DNA of 10,334 nucleotides from Alphaproteobacteria bacterium. Lineage in GTDB: Bacteria; Pseudomonadota; Alphaproteobacteria; Micavibrionales; UBA2020. The notes below the pieces were generated by a model, which saw nothing but the letters and a program-made list of their open reading frames with translations, made no database searches and was not told the origin of the DNA. A program made the translations under genes and the position numbers. The stretch's first letter is position 1. Each line of letters opens with the position of its first letter. Below are positions 6,419 to 10,334 of the stretch, one piece after another. The DNA lies in contig JAQSWE010000124.1 of assembly GCA_029266795.1 (NCBI GenBank), forward strand, positions 1 through 10,334. Direction: 5' to 3'.

Positions 6419-6860
6419 TGCTGACCAGCTGCGCGGGCTTTACAAAACATCGCTCGAAATAAACGCGCGCGGTTTCATAACAAACCCAACATTCCATGGC
6501 GATATCTATGATCGCGCCGCGCAATACCAGCGTAATAACGGCACAATGCTCGGGTTGTTTCAGGATAATACGTTGCTGGGTTTCGGCGGGTTGAAGCAAA
6601 AAGAAAACGGCCGTGTCGAGCTATGCAACCTGCATCTTCATCCGCATCAGCACGGCAAAGGCCTCGGGAAACAAATCGCGCTCGCCTTGATCGATGAAGC
6701 CCGTGAACTGGATTACCAGACGGTTGAACTGCACGTGACCATGACGCAAGAGTCTGCGATCGGTTTATACAAACGCCTTGGCTTCATCGAAACCGGCCGC
6801 AAGGTATATGATGTTGACGGCCAAAGCTTTGACACAGTGTTTATGGAACTGCCGCTTTAA
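6381..6860 (+). CDS. GNAT-family N-acetyltransferase (operon with NAS-like gene)
   Basis: A 159-residue GNAT protein, typical for the family, that transfers an acyl group from acyl-CoA to an amine. The acetyl-CoA pyrophosphate loop is clear in LHPHQHGKGLGKQIALAL (about 91-108, QxxGxG type), preceded by the beta-4 strand RVELCNLHL. The C-terminal part shows ESAIGLYKRLGFIETGRK, the usual helix before the final strands. The start is ATG 6381, the only in-frame start that keeps the whole N-terminal strand; the Shine-Dalgarno is weak. The first 38 nt overlap the end of the M20 gene in another frame, so translation is probably coupled. The substrate is unknown. Its place as third gene of the Fur-box operon makes acetylation of a metallophore, its precursor, or a self-protective target plausible but unproven. 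Confidence 0.87.
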   Translation: MQNQTLRPISPVDADQLRGLYKTSLEINARGFITNPTFHGDIYDRAAQYQRNNGTMLGLFQDNTLLGFGGLKQKENGRVELCNLHLHPHQHGKGLGKQIALALIDEARELDYQTVELHVTMTQESAIGLYKRLGFIETGRKVYDVDGQSFDTVFMELPL

Positions 6861-6886
6861 CGCAGGTTACATTTGTCTGACAGCGA

Positions 6887-7258
6887 TCAGCGCGCAGCTT
6901 TCGGTGGCTTGGCTTTAGCAGCTGCCGCCGGTTTAGCCTCAAAGCTCGCGATAACCGTTTGCTTGACGTCCTGGCGGTAACGCTCGCGCATGCTGCGTGA
7001 AATGTAACCGGTGCTGGCTGACATGGCGACTTCGTCAAAAGCATCCACCAGCATGCCTTTGAAGCCTTTGGGTGCCGCTTCGGATTCCCATTCGATATTG
7101 CCGTCGGCGAGCAACTTTTTGGCGTTCGCTGTCAGGGATTCCCATGTAGTGATCTTTTGCTGATCAGCGGGCAGCAGCGTCGCGCCAGCTTCCTGCGCTT
7201 TTTTCAGCGCGTCGATCTGGGCAGCAATGGCGTCGAACTTGTCATCGATCTTCGTCAT
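6887..7258 (-). CDS. Small hypothetical protein with Lys/Ala/Pro-rich tail
   Basis: A 123-residue protein I do not recognise. The N-terminal third (about 1-40) is helical with a heptad look (DDKFDAIAAQIDALKKAQ), suggesting a short coiled coil. The middle contains TTWESLTANAKKLLADG and GYISRSMRERYRQDVKQ. The last 20 residues are almost only Ala, Lys and Pro (EAKPAAAAKAKPPKAAR), a low-complexity basic tail seen in nucleic-acid-binding or surface-exposed proteins. No signal peptide or membrane segment is visible, so it is probably cytosolic. ATG 7258 has an AAGGTG Shine-Dalgarno about 8 nt upstream. It converges on the GNAT gene with only 26 bp between stops. A TACAAT on the minus strand (7299-7294) could be its -10. 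Confidence 0.72.
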   Translation of the reverse strand: MTKIDDKFDAIAAQIDALKKAQEAGATLLPADQQKITTWESLTANAKKLLADGNIEWESEAAPKGFKGMLVDAFDEVAMSASTGYISRSMRERYRQDVKQTVIASFEAKPAAAAKAKPPKAAR

Positions 7259-7560
7259 GGGAACACACCTTTATAACGTTTTTGATTTTTCTGATTGTAT
7301 GGATACAGTAAGGGAAAGGTTAAATTATGTCAAAAGGTATTAGTATCAGAGTCACAAGATTGAATGCCTAACAAATACAATACCAATAGAAATCTATTAT
7401 TTACCATAATATACATTATCAAACTAAAGAATGAGGATAAATCGGCTTCCGCGCGAAGAAATCAGGCCTCCTCTTTTAGCATTTCCAGTCACGACCCGTC
7501 TATTCCGGCCTTTAGAATTCCGGCATTTAGCTTTAAGGTATCGGTCTTTAGGGATTACCC
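7259..7560. other. AT-rich 302-bp intergenic region between divergent genes
   Basis: This stretch separates the small hypothetical gene (minus) from the second GNAT gene (plus). It is much more AT-rich than the flanking genes up to about 7440. It contains a possible minus-strand -10 (TACAAT, 7299-7294), an ATAATatacATTAT inverted repeat (7406-7419), and degenerate tandem repeats near the right end. An 89-codon open frame starting at 7364 runs into the acetyltransferase gene in another frame; it has no convincing ribosome site or protein-like composition, so I do not call it a gene. I see no tRNA or clear terminator. Confidence 0.5.
7502..7551 (+). repeat. Degenerate tandem repeats ending in TTTAG
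   Basis: ATTCCGGCCTTTAG (7502-7515) and ATTCCGGCATTTAG (7517-7530) differ at one base and are spaced 15 bp apart. A third weaker copy, ATCGGTCTTTAG, lies at 7540-7551 and supplies the AGGG that may act as Shine-Dalgarno for the gene at 7561. Such an array just before a start codon could bind a regulator or an RNA-binding protein. Confidence 0.5.
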
Positions 7561-8013
7561 ATGTCCATCGATTATAAAATCATTCCGATCACCGCTGACA
7601 ATTATGACCCTCTGCGTTTCACCGCGCTGCTGAAACAGAGTCAGGCTGAGGGTTATAACCTTGTGCTGCGTTTCTGCGAAAACTGGGAAGCTGGCGACAA
7701 CCGCTTCGACCTGCCCGGCGAGGTTTTTTTCGGTGTCGAGAACGACGGCCGGCTGATTGGCATGGGCGGACGCTCTGTCGACCCGTATCTCAACGACAAT
7801 GCTACCTTGCGTGTGCGTCATGTCTATATCATGCCTGAGTGGCGCGAGATGGGCATTGGCGCTGCGCTGATGAAACGCATCATGGAAATCCCGCCCGGAC
7901 AATTCCGCCGCATGACGCTGCGGACGCTCCATATAGGCGCGCGCAAGTTCTATGAAAAAATCGGGTTCCAGTATGTGGGCGAAGGCGAAGTCACCCATGA
8001 ATTTGATTTGTGA
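7561..8013 (+). CDS. GNAT-family N-acetyltransferase
   Basis: A 150-residue acetyltransferase with the GNAT layout. The core strands run FFGVENDGRLIGMGGRS then TLRVRHVYIMP, followed by the acetyl-CoA loop EWREMGIGAALMKRIM (about 98-113, RxxGxG/A form) and the late signature GARKFYEKIGFQYVGEG. The region NLVLRFCENWEAGDNRFDLPGE (about 34-55) should form the substrate side; the substrate is unknown. The start at ATG 7561 has AGGG 7 nt upstream. mazG begins 7 nt after the stop in the same direction, so the two are very likely co-transcribed. It is not obviously a recent duplicate of the acetyltransferase at 6381-6860; they share only family motifs. Confidence 0.87.
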   Translation: MSIDYKIIPITADNYDPLRFTALLKQSQAEGYNLVLRFCENWEAGDNRFDLPGEVFFGVENDGRLIGMGGRSVDPYLNDNATLRVRHVYIMPEWREMGIGAALMKRIMEIPPGQFRRMTLRTLHIGARKFYEKIGFQYVGEGEVTHEFDL

Positions 8014-8020
8014 GAGTTGA

Positions 8021-8896
8021 ATGTCTGTAAAAAAAACATCGGTAAAGAAGTCAGCAAAGGCAAAGCCGTTAGTCACAACTGCCGAGCGCCCAATCGACAG
8101 GCTGCTCGATATCATGCAGTACCTGCGCAGTCACAAAGATGGCTGCGCGTGGACACAGGAACAAACGCATCGTTCGCTGTCGCCATACTTGATCGAAGAA
8201 GCGTATGAGACCGCCGATATCATCGACCAAGGCCATGTTGATGATCACCTGCGCGATGAACTCGGCGACGTGCTGTTGCAGATAGTGTTTCATGCGTCCA
8301 TTGCGGAAGGCCGAAAGTCTTTCAATTTTGACGATGTGGCACAAGCAATTGTGGACAAGCTTGAACGCCGTTACCCGACCATCCTGGGGGACGAACCGAA
8401 TACGCTGAAAACGCCCGAAGAAATCGACCGTCGCTGGGAAGAAATCAAGGCGGAAGAGCGCAAGAAAAAAGGTGTCAAAAAAGACGCCAGCATCCTCGAT
8501 GAAATTTCAACCGCCCTGCCCTCGCTCTTACGCTCCAACAAACTAAAGGGTCGCGCGGCTAAAGCCGGATGGGAATGGCCCGACACATCCATGCTGCTTG
8601 ATAAAATCGCCGAAGAAGTCGGCGAATTGCAGGATGAAATCAACGCGAAGAAAATCGACAAGCAAAAAGTGTCGAATGAACTCGGCGACCTGATGTTCAT
8701 GATCGTCGATTTCGCGCGCTGGCACGGCATTGACGCGGAAGATGCGTTGCGCGAAACCAACAACCGGTTCGAGCGCCGTTTCCGCCACATGGAACAGGGC
8801 CTGAAAAAGCGCAAAACCACCATCAAGGACGCGCCCCGCACCATGCGCCGCGCGTTGTGGGATGAAGCTAAGGCATTGGAAAAGAAGAAAAAATAA
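8021..8896 (+). CDS. mazG: MazG nucleoside triphosphate pyrophosphohydrolase
   Basis: A 291-residue two-domain MazG that hydrolyses (d)NTPs to the monophosphate and pyrophosphate, a house-cleaning and stress role (in E. coli it is linked to lowering ppGpp). Domain 1 has the Mg2+ site EEAYE (59-63) and DELGD (79-83); domain 2 has EEVGE (198-202) and NELGD (219-223). Both copies keep their acidic residues. The linker contains the conserved LPSLLRSNKLKGRAAKAGWEWPD block. It is longer than E. coli MazG (263 residues) because of a Lys-rich N-terminal extension (KKTSVKKSAKAK). The usual CPWDxxQTH motif reads CAWTQEQTH (42-50), an oddity. It follows the GNAT gene by 7 nt and ends in a poly-Lys tail. 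Confidence 0.95.
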   Translation: MSVKKTSVKKSAKAKPLVTTAERPIDRLLDIMQYLRSHKDGCAWTQEQTHRSLSPYLIEEAYETADIIDQGHVDDHLRDELGDVLLQIVFHASIAEGRKSFNFDDVAQAIVDKLERRYPTILGDEPNTLKTPEEIDRRWEEIKAEERKKKGVKKDASILDEISTALPSLLRSNKLKGRAAKAGWEWPDTSMLLDKIAEEVGELQDEINAKKIDKQKVSNELGDLMFMIVDFARWHGIDAEDALRETNNRFERRFRHMEQGLKKRKTTIKDAPRTMRRALWDEAKALEKKKK

Positions 8897-8953
8897 GGTT
8901 ATCAACAAACCCTATTGCCTTGTGCGCTGCAATATCCTACAAATCTTTTCCGC

Positions 8954-8969
8954 TGCCGTTTTAACGGCA
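8954..8969. repeat. Perfect 7-2-7 palindrome between mazG and the small hypothetical gene
   Basis: TGCCGTTTTAACGGCA reads the same on both strands apart from the central two bases. It lies in the 112-bp gap between mazG and the next gene. There is no T-run after it on the plus strand, so it is a poor intrinsic terminator. An operator for the downstream gene or a weak terminator stem are both possible. Confidence 0.4.
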
Positions 8970-9008
8970 ATCCAATTAAAATTTGATGATGAATTTTGAA
9001 GGTGTGTG

Positions 9009-9392
9009 ATGCCTGGCTACAATAACGATTCCGAAATGCAAGTCCTGGACGCAATCGTGCGCCCGCTGGTCGACAATGGCTTTGAATGGCGCGGCGGCGA
9101 CACGTTCGGACAGGAAGTCGTCAGCATCTACATGAACGACAAGCTCGATGAATTCGTGATGCTGCGTTATAACCGCCCCTGCGATGAACACGGCCATCTC
9201 CAGCCGCCGCTGATCCACCGCGGCGCGATGGCGGAGCTCGACCAGCCCATGGACAACATGGATTCATTGCGCTTCATGACGATCCCGGAATTCCTTGGCA
9301 TCCCCACGCCGCGTGACCTGCCTTCGGTTACCTTGCCCGCTTCCTCTATCACGGCGCGCGCGGCGCTGGCATTCAAGCCGCCTTACGTTTAA
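9009..9392 (+). CDS. Small hypothetical protein
   Basis: A 127-residue protein I do not recognise. It has no signal peptide, membrane helix or known motif. It is rich in Met, Asp and Pro; visible segments include NNDSEMQVLDAIVRPLV, a Gly/Trp turn (GFEWRGGDTFGQE), a likely strand EFVMLRYNRP, and a proline-punctuated C-terminus (PEFLGIPTPRDLPSVTLPAS). ATG 9009 is preferred over the GTG at 9006 because GAAGG lies 6 nt before the ATG and too close to the GTG. Base composition and codon use match the neighbours, supporting real coding. It ends inside the stop region of the convergent phosphatase gene, the two stops overlapping by a few bases. A weak TTGCCT-N18-TACAAA promoter (8914-8943) may precede it. 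Confidence 0.72.
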   Translation: MPGYNNDSEMQVLDAIVRPLVDNGFEWRGGDTFGQEVVSIYMNDKLDEFVMLRYNRPCDEHGHLQPPLIHRGAMAELDQPMDNMDSLRFMTIPEFLGIPTPRDLPSVTLPASSITARAALAFKPPYV

Positions 9393-10204
9393 GCGCGCTT
9401 TTTCGTCAGTCTTGGATAAACTTCCGCTTCCAGCATTTCCCATCGCGGTTTGTCGACGGCCGCGATCAATACGCAATGCTTGTGCATATCGGGTGTGAAG
9501 GGAATGTTTTCTGCAGCCAAGCGCACATAGCCGCCCGCTTCTTCCGCAAGCAATACCGTGGGAGAATGATCCCACGGCGTTACCTTGTTCAGGTGAATGA
9601 CGAAATCAGCGTCGCCTGCCGCAAAATTCAAAAAGTCGTGCAGAGAGGATCGCACATTGAGGACCTCTTTCACGATGCCGGCGACCGGCTCGAAATGCCA
9701 TGCCTGCCCGCCGCCGCCCATGCCGACCATCTCGGACAATGTCTTGGCGGTTTGCCGGACTTCCGCCTTTTTGCCATTGATGGTGGCGCCCTTGCCTTTT
9801 TGCGCGATCGCCATGCGGTTGCCGGGGCAGTCGAAGACCCAGCTGTATTGCGTGACATTGTTCTGGACGAGTGCGACCAGAATGCCGAAATGGCTGCGGT
9901 TGTGTGCGAAGTTGTATGTGCCGTCAATCGGGTCGATCACCCAGATCGGCTTGCCGCTCTTGAAACGCTCCAGCACCGACGCATCTTTCGAGACTTCCTC
10001 CTCGCCAACGACATCTGATCCGGGGAGGTATTCGCGGAGCAATGCGCTCAACGCTTTTTCCGACGCCTCATCGGCGACCGTCACGAAATCGCCGGGATTT
10101 TTCTCGCGGATGTCGCTGGTCGCCAGATTTTTGAAGCGCGGCATGACTTCGGTTTCAGCCACATGACGCAGGATATCGGCTACTTTTTCGACGTCGATTT
10201 GCAT
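9389..10204 (-). CDS. Inositol monophosphatase (SuhB/CysQ/HisN superfamily)
   Basis: A 271-residue Mg2+-dependent phosphatase. The metal site is complete: E68 in VVGEEE, D91 and D94 in the signature WVIDPIDGTYNFAH (88-101), and D212 in the second signature TPWDHSPTVLLAEEAGG. DFVTVADEASEK (39-50) is the conserved N-terminal segment containing D45. The superfamily includes inositol-1-phosphatase, histidinol-phosphatase (HisN), PAP phosphatase (CysQ) and fructose-1,6-bisphosphatase; which one this is cannot be decided from sequence alone. The DFLNFAAGDADFVIHL stretch suggests a sugar- or inositol-phosphate-type pocket. ATG 10204 is preceded by a modest TAGGT Shine-Dalgarno. It is transcribed towards the small hypothetical gene, with overlapping stops. 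Confidence 0.92.
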   Translation of the reverse strand: MQIDVEKVADILRHVAETEVMPRFKNLATSDIREKNPGDFVTVADEASEKALSALLREYLPGSDVVGEEEVSKDASVLERFKSGKPIWVIDPIDGTYNFAHNRSHFGILVALVQNNVTQYSWVFDCPGNRMAIAQKGKGATINGKKAEVRQTAKTLSEMVGMGGGGQAWHFEPVAGIVKEVLNVRSSLHDFLNFAAGDADFVIHLNKVTPWDHSPTVLLAEEAGGYVRLAAENIPFTPDMHKHCVLIAAVDKPRWEMLEAEVYPRLTKKRA

Positions 10205-10273
10205 AATAAAATACCTACTGATGATGTCATTTTGTAGCAGGAATACAGATGCTTACGCTACCATAATTGCGCG

Positions 10274-10318
10274 TTGACAGAGATAGCCTTGCCATATACT
10301 TTTGCTAAGCTAGCAAAA
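10274..10318 (+). promoter_or_regulatory. Promoter overlapped by an 8-3-8 inverted repeat
   Basis: TTGACA (10274-10279) is followed by TATACT (10295-10300) after a short 15-bp spacer. TTTTGCTAAGCTAGCAAAA (10300-10318) is a perfect 8-bp inverted repeat with a 3-nt centre, starting on the last base of the -10 and covering the predicted start. This is the classic place for a repressor dimer. The regulated gene would read rightward and begin beyond the window edge; the phosphatase gene starts about 95 bp to the left. Confidence 0.5.
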
Positions 10319-10334
10319 CATAAAAAACGGCAAC

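Noticed and set aside
7407..7421. TAATATACATTATCA, a partial Fur-box look-alike (11 of 14)
   Set aside because: Only one half-site matches well, and in such AT-rich DNA a match of this quality is likely by chance.
7364..7633. 89-codon open frame on the plus strand in the AT-rich intergenic region
   Set aside because: No ribosome-binding site, composition follows the AT-rich DNA and repeats, and it runs out of frame into the well-supported GNAT gene.
8899..8907. TTATCAACA, one mismatch from a DnaA box
   Set aside because: A single copy with no cluster, no AT-rich unwinding element and no origin-linked genes nearby.

Overview
The window looks like chromosomal DNA of a free-living Gram-negative proteobacterium, most likely an alphaproteobacterium. 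This is inference from protein flavour, near-balanced base composition, tight gene packing and a Fur-type operator. No rRNA, tRNA, IS element, prophage or CRISPR array is visible. The genes point in mixed directions and form several short, independent transcription units.

Region 1 (1-1964, minus strand): the N-terminus of a membrane sensor histidine kinase, cut by the window edge, overlaps an OmpR-family response regulator. Upstream on the same strand is a secreted M23 (LytM) peptidase with an unusual number of cysteines. Region 2 (1965-2941): a divergent intergenic region with a good sigma70-type promoter and a perfect 7-1-7 palindrome leads into an exported protein of unknown function. Region 3 (2943-3920, minus): an aldo/keto reductase ends one base from that gene.

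Region 4 (3921-6860, plus) is the most interesting part. A 325-bp divergent region carries a near-consensus Fur box over a promoter, a long inverted repeat, and a leader of about 200 nt able to form two mutually exclusive hairpins. It drives three overlapping genes: a nicotianamine synthase/CntL-like enzyme, a DapE/ArgE-type M20 metallohydrolase and a GNAT acetyltransferase. The layout suggests iron-controlled production and modification of a nicotianamine-like metallophore. No opine dehydrogenase (CntM) or transporter is in the window, so the product would differ from staphylopine or pseudopaline, or the missing genes lie elsewhere.

Region 5 (6887-10334): a small Lys/Ala/Pro-tailed hypothetical protein (minus); an AT-rich 302-bp intergenic stretch ending in degenerate tandem repeats; a second GNAT acetyltransferase followed 7 nt later by mazG (nucleotide pyrophosphohydrolase); a small hypothetical protein; and a convergent inositol-monophosphatase-family gene. 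The right edge holds a plus-strand promoter overlapped by an 8-3-8 inverted repeat, the likely operator of a gene starting just beyond the window.
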